64,000 nt of DNA from Exiguobacterium undae DSM 14481 (GTDB lineage Bacteria; Bacillota; Bacilli; Exiguobacteriales; Exiguobacteriaceae). The notes beneath the pieces are model-generated. The model saw only the letters and a list, made by a program, of their open reading frames with translations, did no database searches and was not told the DNA's origin. Below are positions 44,147 to 54,215 of this stretch, in pieces (positions within the stretch are counted from its first letter, which is position 1; each line of letters begins with the position of its first letter). The DNA is taken from positions 2,156,398 to 2,220,397 of the forward strand of contig NZ_KK211187.1 in NCBI RefSeq assembly GCF_000620805.1, written 5' to 3'. Position numbers and translations under genes: made by a program.

Positions 44147-45622
44147 ATGGATGCCTTTCAACAAGCAATACAATCAGGAGTCGATTTTGCGAACAACATC
44201 TTATGGTCTTATATCTTAATCGCAGCACTGATCGGGGTCGGCATCTATTTCACGATTCGGACGAAGTTCATTCAGTTCCGGTACTTAAAAGAAATGTTCC
44301 GAGTGACGCTCGATAAAAATGAAAAAACGACAGATGATGGAGGAGAAAGCATTACATCGCTTCAATCGTTCTTCATCGGTGCCGCTACACGAATCGGAAC
44401 CGGTAACCTGGCCGGTGTTACCATCGCCATCACGCTTGGTGGTGCAGGTGCCGTCTTCTGGATGTGGATGGTTGCTTTAGTCGGAGGCGCCACTGCTTTA
44501 ATCGAAAGTACACTGGCTCAAGTCTACAAAGTCCGCGATACAAAAAACAATGCTTACCGCGGAGGTCCAGCCTACTACATTGAAAAAGGACTAAAAAATC
44601 GTGCTCTTGGAATCGTCTTCGCGATTTTAATCGCCGTCACATTCGGTTTGATCTTCAACTCGGTTCAATCGAACACGATCGCTGCAGCCTTTGACAATGC
44701 CTTTGGAATCAACAAAGCTGTCATCGGTGGTATCTTGGTCGTCTTGACAGGACTCGTCATCTTCGGTGGTGTCCACCGCGTCGCGAAATTCTCAGCCATC
44801 GTCGTTCCTGTCATGGCAGGTCTTTATTTAATCGCTGCTCTCTTCGTCGTCGTCACGAATCTCACGGAACTTCCTGGCGTCTTCGCGATGATCTTCAAGA
44901 GCGCGTTCGGAATTGAACAAGCATTTGGCGGATCCGTCGGAGCAGCCATCTCACTCGGCGTAAAACGTGGTCTGTTCTCAAACGAAGCCGGTATGGGGTC
45001 TGCACCAAACGCAGCAGCAGCTGCGGAAGTCTCCCACCCTGCAAAACAAGGTTTCTTGCAGACACTTGGTGTTTTCCTTGATACATTGATCGTCTGTACC
45101 GCAACGGCTGCCATCGTTCTTCTCAGTGACAGTTATGCGACAGGTAACGGCGAAGGAATCGCGATGTTACAGAACGCATTAGGTGAACAACTGGGTGCCG
45201 TCGCTCCTGCCTTCATCGCAATCTGTGTCTTCTTATTCGCGTTCAGTTCAATCGTCGGCAGTTACTACTACGGTGAAACGAACATCGAATTCATCAAAAA
45301 GAGTCCGGCCGCTGTGTTCGGCTTCCGAATCGCAACGATGGCTTTCGTCTTCATCGGTTCTGTCTTAAGCCTCGGTATGGTCTGGAGTTTCGCCGACCTC
45401 TTCATGGCCGGTATGACGTTAATCAACTTAACAGCGATCTCGCTCTTAGGCGGCATCGCCCTCAAAGTCATCAACGATTACCAGGAACAACGGAAAAAAG
45501 GACTTGATCCGGTCTTCTCGGCAAAAGCACTCGGCATTGAAAACACAGAGTGTTGGGATGAAGAAGAAGCCGTCCGTCCTGCAGCAGGAGAAGCATCACC
45601 GCCTCCGATTGCGCGCCGCTAA
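44147..45622 (+). CDS. Alanine/glycine:cation symporter (AgcS family)
   Basis: A 491-residue sodium-coupled amino-acid importer with about ten to twelve helices. Diagnostic stretches are the GAATRIGTGNLAGV motif that forms the sodium and substrate site, RGGPAYYIEKGLKNRALGIVFA, and NEAGMGSAPNAAAAAEVSHPAKQGFLQTLGVF. The closest B. subtilis types are AlsT and YrbD (alanine or glutamine carriers). The start at 44147 has AGGAGGA, and the acidic C-terminus is cytoplasmic. A CodY-like box overlaps the promoter, so uptake is probably limited in rich medium. Confidence 0.93.
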   Translation: MDAFQQAIQSGVDFANNILWSYILIAALIGVGIYFTIRTKFIQFRYLKEMFRVTLDKNEKTTDDGGESITSLQSFFIGAATRIGTGNLAGVTIAITLGGAGAVFWMWMVALVGGATALIESTLAQVYKVRDTKNNAYRGGPAYYIEKGLKNRALGIVFAILIAVTFGLIFNSVQSNTIAAAFDNAFGINKAVIGGILVVLTGLVIFGGVHRVAKFSAIVVPVMAGLYLIAALFVVVTNLTELPGVFAMIFKSAFGIEQAFGGSVGAAISLGVKRGLFSNEAGMGSAPNAAAAAEVSHPAKQGFLQTLGVFLDTLIVCTATAAIVLLSDSYATGNGEGIAMLQNALGEQLGAVAPAFIAICVFLFAFSSIVGSYYYGETNIEFIKKSPAAVFGFRIATMAFVFIGSVLSLGMVWSFADLFMAGMTLINLTAISLLGGIALKVINDYQEQRKKGLDPVFSAKALGIENTECWDEEEAVRPAAGEASPPPIARR

Positions 45623-45633
45623 TTGTATGTCTC

Positions 45634-45673
45634 GCCTTGGACGTTACGCCTTCCGTAATGTCCAAGGTTTTTT
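45634..45673 (+). terminator. Terminator of the AgcS gene
   Basis: CCTTGGACgTTACG pairs with CGTAAtGTCCAAGG, then TTTTTTT. Confidence 0.92.
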
Positions 45674-45742
45674 TCTGTTCAGGATTACGTTTATGCAATC
45701 TTGGGAAAATAGGAACAGGTAGAATCAAAGGAGGAATCATTT

Positions 45743-46633
45743 GTGTCAAAAGTCATGCTCATCATCAATCCGTCATCCGGTAAAGAACTTGGCAAAAAAC
45801 ATGCCGAACTCGCAGAAGGAACGTTAGCGCAACGTTTTACGGAAGTCGATGTTCGTTTTACAGAAAAAGAACGCGACGCAACAGAATTCGCGAAAGAGGC
45901 CGCACTCGGACAATACGATGCCGTCGTCGCCATGGGAGGTGACGGGACGGTCAATGAAGTCATCACCGGAATTGCCGAACAAGATCATCGGCCGACGCTC
46001 GGAATCGTTCCACTCGGCACGGTAAACGATTTGGCCCGTGCTTTAAATATTCCGACAGAGGCAGAAGAGGCGATCCGCGTTTTGGAAGATGCTCCTTCCC
46101 GTCCACTCGACATCGGCAAGTATGACGATCACTACTTCATGAATGTCATTGCTGTCGGCTTAATCGCCGAAGCGGTCGAGGAAGTGAGTGTCGAGCAAAA
46201 AACGTCCCTCGGTTCTGTCGCTTACTTCATTGAAGGATTAAAAGCGTTTAAAGACCACAGCCCCTACCCAATCCAATTAACAGCCGAGGAAAAATCGTTT
46301 GATGGTGAAACGCCGCTTCTGATTATCTCCTTGACCAATTCGGTTGGCGGTTTCGAATCGTTCGCCAAGGACGCCCGCGTTGATGACGGATTGTTGCATG
46401 TGTTCATCGTCAAACAGCTTGGTTTCTTTGATGCGTTACAAGCCTTACCAAAACTCTTGACTGGAAACATCTCAGATGCCGATCAAGTCGACTACTTTAC
46501 GACCTCTCAAGTTCACGTCGATTCGAAAGAACGGCTTCCGATCAACGCGGATGGAGATACAGCCGGCCATCTTCCGGTGACGGTCCAAGTGTTACCACAA
46601 CATTTGACTGTTTTTTCACCCATCACAGAATAA
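45743..46633 (+). CDS. Lipid kinase, diacylglycerol kinase family (YegS/BmrU-like)
   Basis: A 296-residue soluble kinase that phosphorylates a lipid such as diacylglycerol using ATP. The nucleotide-binding motif INPSSGKELG (residues 8-17) is followed by the catalytic VVAMGGDGTVNEVITG loop, PLGTVNDLARALNIP, and the C-terminal beta domain. The start is GTG at 45743 with AAAGGAGG. The related BmrU gene lies beside brxB in B. subtilis. Whether this protein is DgkB-like or BmrU-like cannot be decided from sequence. Confidence 0.9.
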   Translation: MSKVMLIINPSSGKELGKKHAELAEGTLAQRFTEVDVRFTEKERDATEFAKEAALGQYDAVVAMGGDGTVNEVITGIAEQDHRPTLGIVPLGTVNDLARALNIPTEAEEAIRVLEDAPSRPLDIGKYDDHYFMNVIAVGLIAEAVEEVSVEQKTSLGSVAYFIEGLKAFKDHSPYPIQLTAEEKSFDGETPLLIISLTNSVGGFESFAKDARVDDGLLHVFIVKQLGFFDALQALPKLLTGNISDADQVDYFTTSQVHVDSKERLPINADGDTAGHLPVTVQVLPQHLTVFSPITE

Positions 46634-46644
46634 ACGATTGCCTT

Positions 46645-46680
46645 AAACAAGCCGCTGAAATAAATCAGCGGCTTGTTTCT
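46645..46680 (+). terminator. Terminator after the lipid kinase gene
   Basis: AAACAAGCCGCTGA pairs perfectly with TCAGCGGCTTGTTT across 6 bases. Confidence 0.85.
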
Positions 46681-46822
46681 GTTCTATTTTTAAAAAATAG
46701 CAGTTTTTGTTTTATTTTAAAGAAAATAAATTCATATTTAGATTGAAAAAATACCCATTACAATATATGTTATACAACGATAACCTTGCAATGAAACTGA
46801 AATATTTTTGTGTTATTCGCGA

Positions 46823-46831
46823 TGCTATAAT
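46823..46831 (+). promoter_or_regulatory. Extended -10 promoter of the M23 endopeptidase gene
   Basis: TGCTATAAT is a perfect extended -10 match. The gap 46634-46954 otherwise holds one terminator and strongly AT-rich DNA, and the leader is about 115 bases. Confidence 0.6.
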
Positions 46832-46954
46832 CATTCTATCAAGAAAATATTTATACATATTACTTACATACGCCTGATATCTTACAACTTTGAAAGGGTC
46901 TTGTTCCCTTACATAATCGTCCGTCGCCTTTCACACTTTAGGAGGAACTTCTAC

Positions 46955-47671
46955 ATGAAACGCATGATTACAACTATGACAATGACAGCACTGGTGGTTT
47001 CTGGTTTCGCTACAACAGGCACTGAAAAAGTTGAAGCGGCAACAACATACAAAGTAAAAGTAACAGCTGATGGTTTACGGGTTCGGACAGGTCCTTCGAC
47101 TGCTTATAAAGTTGTCGGCAGCGTCAACAGCGGTCAGACATTCAACTATCTTGGTGTTTCCGGATCATGGACAAAAATTTCGTATGGTGGTACGGCACGT
47201 TACATCTCTTCTACATATGCAAAAAAATACAGCGTGACGACATCATCAAAAGCAACAAGCGGATTTTCACGTCCAGCCAGCGGTCGGATTGCTCAAGGGT
47301 ACGGTGCAGCCAGCGGTGTTTATGGCTATACGTTCCATAATGGAATCGATATCGCGGCTCCAACAGGAACACCGGTTTACGCATCGGCTTCCGGAACGGT
47401 CATCACATCACGCTATTACGGCGCGTACGGCAACCATATCATGATGAAACATACGGTAAACGGTCTTTCGTATACGACAGTTTACGCTCACTTAAGCAGC
47501 CGCGCGGTGTCTGTCGGTCAAACAATCGCCAAAGGTTCACGCATCGGTAACATCGGCAACACCGGTAACTCGTTCGGGTCACACCTGCATTTCGAAATGC
47601 ACCGTGGAAACTATGTTTACAGTGCTTCATCTGCTGCGAACAGCGTCAACCCTCTGAACTACTTTAATTAA
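46955..47671 (+). CDS. Secreted SH3b/M23 (LytM-type) endopeptidase
   Basis: A 238-residue exported wall hydrolase. The signal peptide ends near VEA-A (about residue 29). A bacterial SH3 domain (about 32-95, KVTADGLRVRTGPSTAYKVVGSV) follows, then the M23 zinc-peptidase domain (about 115-238). Zinc ligands are HNGIDIAAPTG (His, Asp) and HLHFE (His). It cuts peptide cross-links in peptidoglycan. The start at 46955 has AGGAGG; the open frame further upstream lacks a signal and is discarded. Confidence 0.93.
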   Translation: MKRMITTMTMTALVVSGFATTGTEKVEAATTYKVKVTADGLRVRTGPSTAYKVVGSVNSGQTFNYLGVSGSWTKISYGGTARYISSTYAKKYSVTTSSKATSGFSRPASGRIAQGYGAASGVYGYTFHNGIDIAAPTGTPVYASASGTVITSRYYGAYGNHIMMKHTVNGLSYTTVYAHLSSRAVSVGQTIAKGSRIGNIGNTGNSFGSHLHFEMHRGNYVYSASSAANSVNPLNYFN

Positions 47672-47693
47672 GAACGGAACTTTCCTCACACGA

Positions 47694-47719
47694 AGCTTTG
47701 TCTTCGCGTGAGGTTTTTT
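47694..47719 (+). terminator. Terminator of the M23 gene
   Basis: CCTCACaCGAAG pairs with CTTCGcGTGAGG, then TTTTTT. Confidence 0.88.
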
Positions 47720-47797
47720 GTCGTTCGTTCGAGATGAAATCCTGCGCAAAGCATGATACGGTGGTAAGACATACTTATCGTAAAAGGAGGATTTCCC

Positions 47798-49786
47798 TTG
47801 AAGAAGACGCTCCCGCTTATCCTTTCGACCAGTTTCGCGCTGACGATCCTTGCTGGTTGCCAGGATCAACCGACTCCTGAAGAACGATTAGATGCCTATA
47901 TTAAATTATGGGAGAAACAAGATTATGACAAGATGTATGCCGATTACGCCAGTGAACAAACCAAACAAACATACGGTAAAAAAGAGTTCATTGAACGAAC
48001 GAAAAAATTAACCGACTCGTTGGACATCAAAGAACTGTCCGTCAAACGCCTGAAGTCACCGGAAAGCGATGATCAAGACAAGGCCGCTCTCCCTGTCGAA
48101 ATTTCCTTCGAGACGATAGCAGGACCGGTTTCTTATGAAAAACAAGTTCCGTTAACGTTCGAGAAACAAGGAGATGCGGAAAACTGGTACATCAACTGGG
48201 ATTCGTCGTTTGTCTTGAAGGATTTTAAGAAAGAGGACAAGGTCCAGTTAACGACGATCGAAGCAAAACGCGGTGACCTGCTCGACTCAAACGATCGTCC
48301 TCTGGCAACAACGGGTACCGGTTATCAAGTCGGTGCCACGGCAGGACAGGTTAACGATCTCTCGACACTTGCCAAACTGCTTGACCGTCCCGTCTCTGCC
48401 ATCGAAGATGCACTCGGCGCCAGTTGGGTCAAGGACGGACAATTTGTTCCCTTGAAGACGCTTGCGGCGGATGACAAATCACAACTGACGCGACTCAAAC
48501 AAGTCGATGGTGTCACCGTCAAAGAAACGGAAGTCCGCACGTATCCGTTCGGTAAAGCAACGTCACACTTGATCGGCTACATCGGTTCGGCGACTGCTGA
48601 TGACATCAAACAATCCAAGGAAACGATTCAACCCGGAGAACAAGTCGGAAAACGGGGACTCGAACAAGTACTCGATGAGACGTTGCGCGGCAAGTCCGGT
48701 GCCCGAATCGAAATCATCAAACCGGATGATTCGACCGTTGACGTAGCAGAAACCGAAGCAAAGGACGGACAGGACATCCAACTGACGATTGACGGAACGC
48801 TGCAACAGCAGACATATAAGACGATGAAAGAGGATCCGGGGACTGCCGCTGCAATCGATCCACGGACCGGCGAGACCCGGGTTCTTCTCAGTTCGCCCGG
48901 CTTCGATCCGTCCGAGTTTACGACCGGCATTTCACAGGCGCGACTCGATGCATTGACAAACAATCCCGATCAACCGCTCTTGAACCGCTTTACGAGTGCC
49001 TTCGCCCCCGGCTCGACCCAAAAGCCGTTGACGGCAGCAGTCGGCTTAAAGAGTGGAACGCTTGATCCGGAACAAGCGTATACGATTGACGGGTTAAAAA
49101 CCAAGGTCGACGGCTTTAATGTCACCCGAATCCACGAGACACCCGATCCGGTTAATCTGCATAATGCGCTCGTTTACTCGGATAATGTCTATTTTGCGAA
49201 GTCGACGCTCGAGCAGCTTGGAACAGAAACGTTTACGTCGGGTCTTCAGGCGCTGGGCTATGGAGAAAAGATTCCCTTCACCTATCCGATGCGGGCATCG
49301 CAAATTTCAAACGACGGCTCGATTGCTTCCGACGGTCAGCTGATGGACACGTCTTACGGACAGGGACAGATGTTGACGAACATTCTGCATCTCGCTTCGA
49401 TGTATGAAATCTTCCTGACAGACGGTATTATCTACCGACCGACATTATTGACAGACGAAAAAACCAAGCAGGTCTGGAAACAAGACCTGCTTGATGCAAA
49501 AGACGCCGCCATGATCCGGGACGACCTCTATGACGTCGTCCATGCCGGTTTCCCGCTCCCGGCGGACATTCCAGAAGTGAAGGTCGCTGGTAAGACCGGA
49601 ACGGCAGAACTGAAAAAAGCAGGCGAAGAAAACGGACAAGAAAACGGCTTTTTCGTCGGCTACGATGATGACAAAAAAGATTTGCTCGTCGCCATCATGA
49701 TCGAATCGGTCGAGCAAGAAGACCGGGGCAGCCCGTATGTATCCGGTCTCGTCGCCGATGTCTTGAAAAGTCACGCCAAAAAATAA
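47798..49786 (+). CDS. pbpC: Class B penicillin-binding protein, PBP3/MecA-like lipoprotein
   Basis: A 662-residue peptidoglycan transpeptidase. The lipoprotein signal ends TILAGC (Cys21), then an NTF2-like MecA_N domain (about 25-150) and a dimerisation domain (150-340) follow. The transpeptidase domain has S406-T-Q-K409 (FAPGSTQKP), the SDN motif YSDNVYFAK, and KTGTAEL. Layout and size match B. subtilis PbpC (PBP3) and the PBP2a/MecA branch, members of which often bind beta-lactams poorly. Start codon TTG 47798 with AAAAGGAGG upstream. A role in cell-wall synthesis with intrinsic cephalosporin tolerance is plausible but inferred. Confidence 0.9.
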   Translation: MKKTLPLILSTSFALTILAGCQDQPTPEERLDAYIKLWEKQDYDKMYADYASEQTKQTYGKKEFIERTKKLTDSLDIKELSVKRLKSPESDDQDKAALPVEISFETIAGPVSYEKQVPLTFEKQGDAENWYINWDSSFVLKDFKKEDKVQLTTIEAKRGDLLDSNDRPLATTGTGYQVGATAGQVNDLSTLAKLLDRPVSAIEDALGASWVKDGQFVPLKTLAADDKSQLTRLKQVDGVTVKETEVRTYPFGKATSHLIGYIGSATADDIKQSKETIQPGEQVGKRGLEQVLDETLRGKSGARIEIIKPDDSTVDVAETEAKDGQDIQLTIDGTLQQQTYKTMKEDPGTAAAIDPRTGETRVLLSSPGFDPSEFTTGISQARLDALTNNPDQPLLNRFTSAFAPGSTQKPLTAAVGLKSGTLDPEQAYTIDGLKTKVDGFNVTRIHETPDPVNLHNALVYSDNVYFAKSTLEQLGTETFTSGLQALGYGEKIPFTYPMRASQISNDGSIASDGQLMDTSYGQGQMLTNILHLASMYEIFLTDGIIYRPTLLTDEKTKQVWKQDLLDAKDAAMIRDDLYDVVHAGFPLPADIPEVKVAGKTGTAELKKAGEENGQENGFFVGYDDDKKDLLVAIMIESVEQEDRGSPYVSGLVADVLKSHAKK

Positions 49787-49796
49787 GACTGACTGC

Positions 49797-49834
49797 AAAA
49801 AAGGGATGCCGGGATATATAATCCAGGCATCCCT
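49797..49834 (-). terminator. Terminator of the trp operon
   Basis: GGGATGCC(t)GGAT pairs with (c)GGCATCCC, and the minus-strand product ends in TTTTTT. Confidence 0.9.
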
Positions 49835-49877
49835 ATTTATGTTCCGACGGCTGAAAGTCCGTCATTTTTAGATCCAC

Positions 49878-50660
49878 TTACACTGTCACATCCGGTAACC
49901 GGGCGGCCATCAACTGTTCGATTGCCGCTTCATCCCCCTGTTGCAGCAACTCGACGATTTTACTGCCGACGATGACACCGGCGACGCTTGCACCTAATTG
50001 TCGGACGTGCGCTGGTGTACTGATCCCGAAACCGGCCAAAACCGGAACCGGACTGAGTTGTGCCACGTTCGCCAAGTGTTGCTCGAGTGCATCATCGAAG
50101 TTCGTCTGTCCCCCTGTCGTCCCGTTGACCGTCACGGCGTAGAGGAATCCTTCACTGTGCGTCGCGATTTTTTCAATACGTTCCATCGGACTCGTCAGCG
50201 ACACGAGTTGAACCAGCGCAATGTCCTGTTTGTTGCGGCCGGCAAAAAATTGATCGCTTTGTTCGAGCGGTAAGTCTGGAATGATCAGCCCGTCAACACC
50301 AACTTCACGGCAGGTTGCGAGAAACGAATCAATGCCGAACCGGAAAATCGGGTTCAAGTACGTCATGACGACGATTGGAACGCTTGTCGACTGACGCGCA
50401 ATCCGGATCGCTTCCAGCACATCCTTCAAACTGATCTGTTCCGCCAACGCCCGGAGTCCCGCTTCTTGAATGACCGGACCATCGGCGACCGGATCAGAAA
50501 ACGGTACACCAACTTCGATTGCTGTCGCACCGGAGCGTTCGAGGAACGCTAAGATGTCCGGTAAACGGTCGATGCCTCCGTCGCCTCCCATGACATACGG
50601 GATAAAGGCTTTTTCACCACGTTCGTTGACTGTACGGATTGCTTGTTCTAATCGCATCAT
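49878..50660 (-). CDS. trpA: Tryptophan synthase alpha subunit
   Basis: A 260-residue TIM barrel that splits indole-3-glycerol phosphate into indole and glyceraldehyde 3-phosphate. The catalytic Glu is in [21 protein letters not shown] and the Asp in [12 protein letters not shown]. Phosphate-binding loops GTTGGQ and FGISTP are present. It starts within the trpB stop (ATGA). Last gene of trpEGDCFBA; a terminator follows. Forms alpha2-beta2 with TrpB. Confidence 0.97.
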   Translation of the reverse strand: MMRLEQAIRTVNERGEKAFIPYVMGGDGGIDRLPDILAFLERSGATAIEVGVPFSDPVADGPVIQEAGLRALAEQISLKDVLEAIRIARQSTSVPIVVMTYLNPIFRFGIDSFLATCREVGVDGLIIPDLPLEQSDQFFAGRNKQDIALVQLVSLTSPMERIEKIATHSEGFLYAVTVNGTTGGQTNFDDALEQHLANVAQLSPVPVLAGFGISTPAHVRQLGASVAGVIVGSKIVELLQQGDEAAIEQLMAARLPDVTV

Positions 50661-51856
50661 GCTTCCCCCTTTAAGGCGTTTCTGACGGTCATGACATCTT
50701 TATCGCCGCGTCCGGAGAGACAGATGACAACGACTTCTTCCGGTTGCATCCCTCTTGCAAGTTCCGTCGCCTGCGCGACCGCATGGGCCGACTCCAGTGC
50801 CGGAATGATGCCTTCTTTTTGACAGAGCAGTTGCAAGGCATCCAGTGCCTGTTGGTCCGTCACGGCTTCATACTGAACACGACCGATATCTTTTAACAGA
50901 CTGTGTTCCGGTCCGACTCCCGGGTAATCCAATCCGGCCGAAATCGAATGGGCTTCCGTGACTTGACCATGATCATCTTGCAACAGATACATCATCGATC
51001 CGTGCAGGACACCCACTTCACCTTTTGACATCGTGGCGGCGTGTTTTTCCGTGTCGAGTCCGCTTCCGGCTGCTTCGATGCCGTACAACGCCACTTCCTC
51101 ATCATCGATGAACGGATGGAACATGCCGATCGCGTTACTGCCGCCTCCGACACAGGCGACGATGGCTTCCGGTAACTTGCCCTCTTTTTCAAGGATTTGC
51201 GCTCGTGTCTCTTGACCGATGATGGCTTGGAAATCACGGACGATTTCCGGGAACGGGTGTGGTCCGAGGACCGAGCCCATCAAGTAATGCGTATCGTCGA
51301 CATGTTTGACCCAGTAACGCAACGCTTCGTTGACAGCGTCTTTTAACGTCCGGCTCCCTTGGGTTACAGAAATGACTTTGGCACCGAGTAACTCCATCCG
51401 GAAGACGTTGAGCTCTTGCCGGCGGATGTCTTCTTCACCCATGAAGATGACACATTCGAGATCAAGCAAGGCACAGACGGTCGCTGTCGCCACACCGTGT
51501 TGTCCGGCACCGGTCTCCGCGACGATTTTTCGTTTCCCCATCCGTTCAGCAAGCAAGGCTTGACCGATCGTATTGTTGATTTTATGGGCACCGGTATGGT
51601 TCAAATCTTCACGTTTCAAGTAGATCTTGGCACCGCCGATCGCCCGCGTCAAATGTTCGGCATAATAGAGCGGTGTTTTGCGACCGACATAGTTTTCGAG
51701 TAAATCATTCATCCGTTCGTGAAACGCCGGATCCTCTTTCACCTCGGCATAGGCTTGTTCGAGCTCAAGGACGGCTTGCATCAACGTTTCCGGGATATAA
51801 CGGCCTCCGTAGATTCCGTATTGTCCCAGTGCATCCGGTTGTGAATAACGTGTCAT
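50657..51856 (-). CDS. trpB: Tryptophan synthase beta subunit
   Basis: A 399-residue PLP enzyme condensing indole with serine. The PLP lysine is in [13 protein letters not shown], the phosphate loop is [10 protein letters not shown], and [12 protein letters not shown] is diagnostic. It overlaps trpF by ATGA and trpA likewise. AAGGAG precedes the ATG. Length is standard (about 400). Confidence 0.98.
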   Translation of the reverse strand: MTRYSQPDALGQYGIYGGRYIPETLMQAVLELEQAYAEVKEDPAFHERMNDLLENYVGRKTPLYYAEHLTRAIGGAKIYLKREDLNHTGAHKINNTIGQALLAERMGKRKIVAETGAGQHGVATATVCALLDLECVIFMGEEDIRRQELNVFRMELLGAKVISVTQGSRTLKDAVNEALRYWVKHVDDTHYLMGSVLGPHPFPEIVRDFQAIIGQETRAQILEKEGKLPEAIVACVGGGSNAIGMFHPFIDDEEVALYGIEAAGSGLDTEKHAATMSKGEVGVLHGSMMYLLQDDHGQVTEAHSISAGLDYPGVGPEHSLLKDIGRVQYEAVTDQQALDALQLLCQKEGIIPALESAHAVAQATELARGMQPEEVVVICLSGRGDKDVMTVRNALKGEA

Positions 51857-52431
51857 TTAAAAGTCTCCTTTACGGCATCATGAAATGCCTGCATTTTTTT
51901 CGTATCTTTTTGACCATTCGTTTCAATACCACTTGAGACATCGACGGCAAACGGTTCATATCGTTCGATCACTTGTCCGACGTTAGCTGCCTGCAGACCA
52001 CCTGCGACGAATATCGGTTGATCCGCTTGTAAGTCCGTCGTCCAATCAAACGGTTGCCCGCTGCCCGCTTCCGGTGCATCAAACAAGACAAAATCCGCTT
52101 TCGGGTGAATCGCATCGATGGCATCCGCCGGGAGCGCCTGAATGATCGGCACCCGTTTCTTGCGGTACAGCTCGTCCGCGACCGGTCCATGGAGCTGGAT
52201 CATGTCAAGCCCGACCTGCTCAACCGCTTCCTCGATCTCTTGTTGCGTCGGCGAGACGAACACACCCACGACTTGGATCGTTTCGGGAATCTCTGACCGG
52301 AGCGCCGCTGCTTCCGCCAGCGTCACTTGACGTTTGCTTGGGGCAAAGACAAACCCGATATAGTCGGCCCGGTCAACCGCGTAGTGCACATCTTCCATTC
52401 GTTTCAGCCCACAAAATTTAATGCGTGTCAT
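51853..52431 (-). CDS. trpF: Phosphoribosylanthranilate isomerase
   Basis: A 192-residue TIM barrel. The [12 protein letters not shown]-terminus holds the catalytic Cys, the catalytic Asp is in [17 protein letters not shown], and the phosphate motif is [14 protein letters not shown] 52431 is preferred (GGAG 6 bases upstream) over GTG 52443. It overlaps trpC and trpB. Catalyses the Amadori rearrangement in tryptophan synthesis. Confidence 0.96.
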   Translation of the reverse strand: MTRIKFCGLKRMEDVHYAVDRADYIGFVFAPSKRQVTLAEAAALRSEIPETIQVVGVFVSPTQQEIEEAVEQVGLDMIQLHGPVADELYRKKRVPIIQALPADAIDAIHPKADFVLFDAPEAGSGQPFDWTTDLQADQPIFVAGGLQAANVGQVIERYEPFAVDVSSGIETNGQKDTKKMQAFHDAVKETFK

Positions 52432-53194
52432 GTTTGGCTCCACTGACAGCTTGAATGAAATCAGCCGGATTTTCTGCCCGCATCAAGGTTTCGCCGATTA
52501 AAATCCCATCCGCTCCCGCTGCGTGCAACATTTTCGCTTCCTCGACCGTCTTGATCCCACTTTCGCTGATATACCGGACATCCGGCGACTTCGTCTTCAG
52601 CAACGCAAGCGACGTGTCGAGACTCACTTCGAATTTCTTCAAGTTCCGGTTGTTGATGCCGATGATTTTTGCCTGCAACCGTTCCGCTCGCTCGAGCTCC
52701 GTCGCATCATGCACTTCGACCAGGACTTCAAGCCCGCCTGCATAAGCATAGTCATACAGATCGTGTAGCGTGTCATCATCGAGTGCCGCGACAATCAACA
52801 GAATCAAACTTGCCCCGTGTGCTTTCGCCAGATCAATTTGAATTCGGTCAACCATAAAATCTTTGCAGAGGACAGGCACATCGACGGCTGCGGTGACGGC
52901 TGCCAGATCTTCCATACTCCCTTTAAAATACGTCTGGTCCGTCAAGACCGAGATGACGGTCGCGCCGCTGGCGGCATACCGTTTCGCCTGCGCCACCGGA
53001 TCGACGTTTAATGAGATGTCGCCTTTTGATGGTGAGGCCCGTTTGATTTCCGCGATGACGGATAAATCGGTCCCGCCAAGTGATTGATGAATCGATGGAT
53101 TTAACGGGCGATGCTCCGCCGAAGGAACCCCGGTCATTTTCAATTGTGCGACTTCCAGTCGTTTCGTGTCGATGATACGGTCTAAGATATTCAT
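52418..53194 (-). CDS. trpC: Indole-3-glycerol phosphate synthase
   Basis: A 258-residue TIM barrel. VIAEIKRASPSKGDI contains the first catalytic Lys, VLCKDFMVDRIQI the general acid Lys, and IIGINNRNLKKFEVSLDTS and ISESGIKTVEEA the rest of the site. It overlaps trpD (ATGA) and trpF. AGGAGG precedes the ATG. Confidence 0.97.
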   Translation of the reverse strand: MNILDRIIDTKRLEVAQLKMTGVPSAEHRPLNPSIHQSLGGTDLSVIAEIKRASPSKGDISLNVDPVAQAKRYAASGATVISVLTDQTYFKGSMEDLAAVTAAVDVPVLCKDFMVDRIQIDLAKAHGASLILLIVAALDDDTLHDLYDYAYAGGLEVLVEVHDATELERAERLQAKIIGINNRNLKKFEVSLDTSLALLKTKSPDVRYISESGIKTVEEAKMLHAAGADGILIGETLMRAENPADFIQAVSGAKHDTH

Positions 53195-54210
53195 CCGATT
53201 GCCTCCTCTTGTTTCATCCGTTGCAAGTATTGTAATTTTTCAAGTGCCCGACCGGAGTCGATGCTCTCTGCCGACCGTTCGATTCCTTCACGAATCGTTT
53301 GAACGCGTCCTTCAGCGAACAAGGCGATTCCAGCATTGAGTAACACCGTATCGCGGTATGGACCGGCTTCTCCCTGCAAGACCCGTAAGAGAATGTCCGC
53401 GTTTTCCGCTGCTGTTCCGCCGCGGATGGCTTCGATCGGTGCGACCGATAAACCCACTTCCTCCGGATGGAGACTGAAGCGGATCAATTCGCCTTGGTCG
53501 AGCAGGACCAGTTGGTTCGTCCCGGCTAGTGACGCTTCATCCATTCCACAGGCTCCGTGAAGCACGATTGCACGTTTTCGTCCGAGCCGATGCAGCGTCA
53601 AGGCCATCGTTTCAAGTAAATCTTCCCGATAAATGCCGAGTAACTGTGTTTTTAGCGGCACTGGATTCGTCAGTGGTCCAATCAGATTAAAAATCGTTGG
53701 AATCCGTAAGTCGCGGCGTACTTTCATGATTTGTTTGACACGGGGATGCATCCGTTGGGCGAATAAGAAAGCGATCCCGTTCGTCTCAAGCAATGCCGCC
53801 AGTTCTTCCGGTGTCTCATCTAACTTCACACCGAGCGCTTCGAGCACATCGGCACTGCCGGTTTTACTGGAAACACTCCGGTTGCCGTGTTTCGCAACCT
53901 TCGCTCCGGCGCCGGCCAGTACAAATGCAGCCGTCGTGCTGATGTTAAACGACTGGGAGCCGTCGCCCCCCGTACCGCAGTTGTCGATGAAATCCGTTCC
54001 CGTCACCGGAATGTCGAGTGCGACTTCACGCATGATCGAGGCCAGACCTGCTAATTCTTCTGCGGTTTCCCCTTTCGCTTTTAAGGCGACGAGAAAGGCG
54101 GCGATTTCGCTGTCCGTGACATCCGTCGCAAACAATTGGCGCGCAGCCTGTTGCATTTCTTCATAACGGAGATGGTTGGCATTCGTTAATTTCGTCAATA
54201 CATCCTTCAT
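53191..54210 (-). CDS. trpD: Anthranilate phosphoribosyltransferase
   Basis: A 339-residue homodimeric enzyme joining anthranilate to PRPP. The diagnostic PRPP/anthranilate site is DNCGTGGDGSQSFNISTTAAFVLAGAGAKVAKHGNRSVSSKTGSADVLEALG. ATG 54210 is chosen since GGAG lies 8 bases upstream and it starts 5 bases after the trpG stop. The annotated frame could extend three codons to GTG 54219. Confidence 0.97.
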   Translation of the reverse strand: MKDVLTKLTNANHLRYEEMQQAARQLFATDVTDSEIAAFLVALKAKGETAEELAGLASIMREVALDIPVTGTDFIDNCGTGGDGSQSFNISTTAAFVLAGAGAKVAKHGNRSVSSKTGSADVLEALGVKLDETPEELAALLETNGIAFLFAQRMHPRVKQIMKVRRDLRIPTIFNLIGPLTNPVPLKTQLLGIYREDLLETMALTLHRLGRKRAIVLHGACGMDEASLAGTNQLVLLDQGELIRFSLHPEEVGLSVAPIEAIRGGTAAENADILLRVLQGEAGPYRDTVLLNAGIALFAEGRVQTIREGIERSAESIDSGRALEKLQYLQRMKQEEAIG

Positions 54211-54215
54211 TCCTG

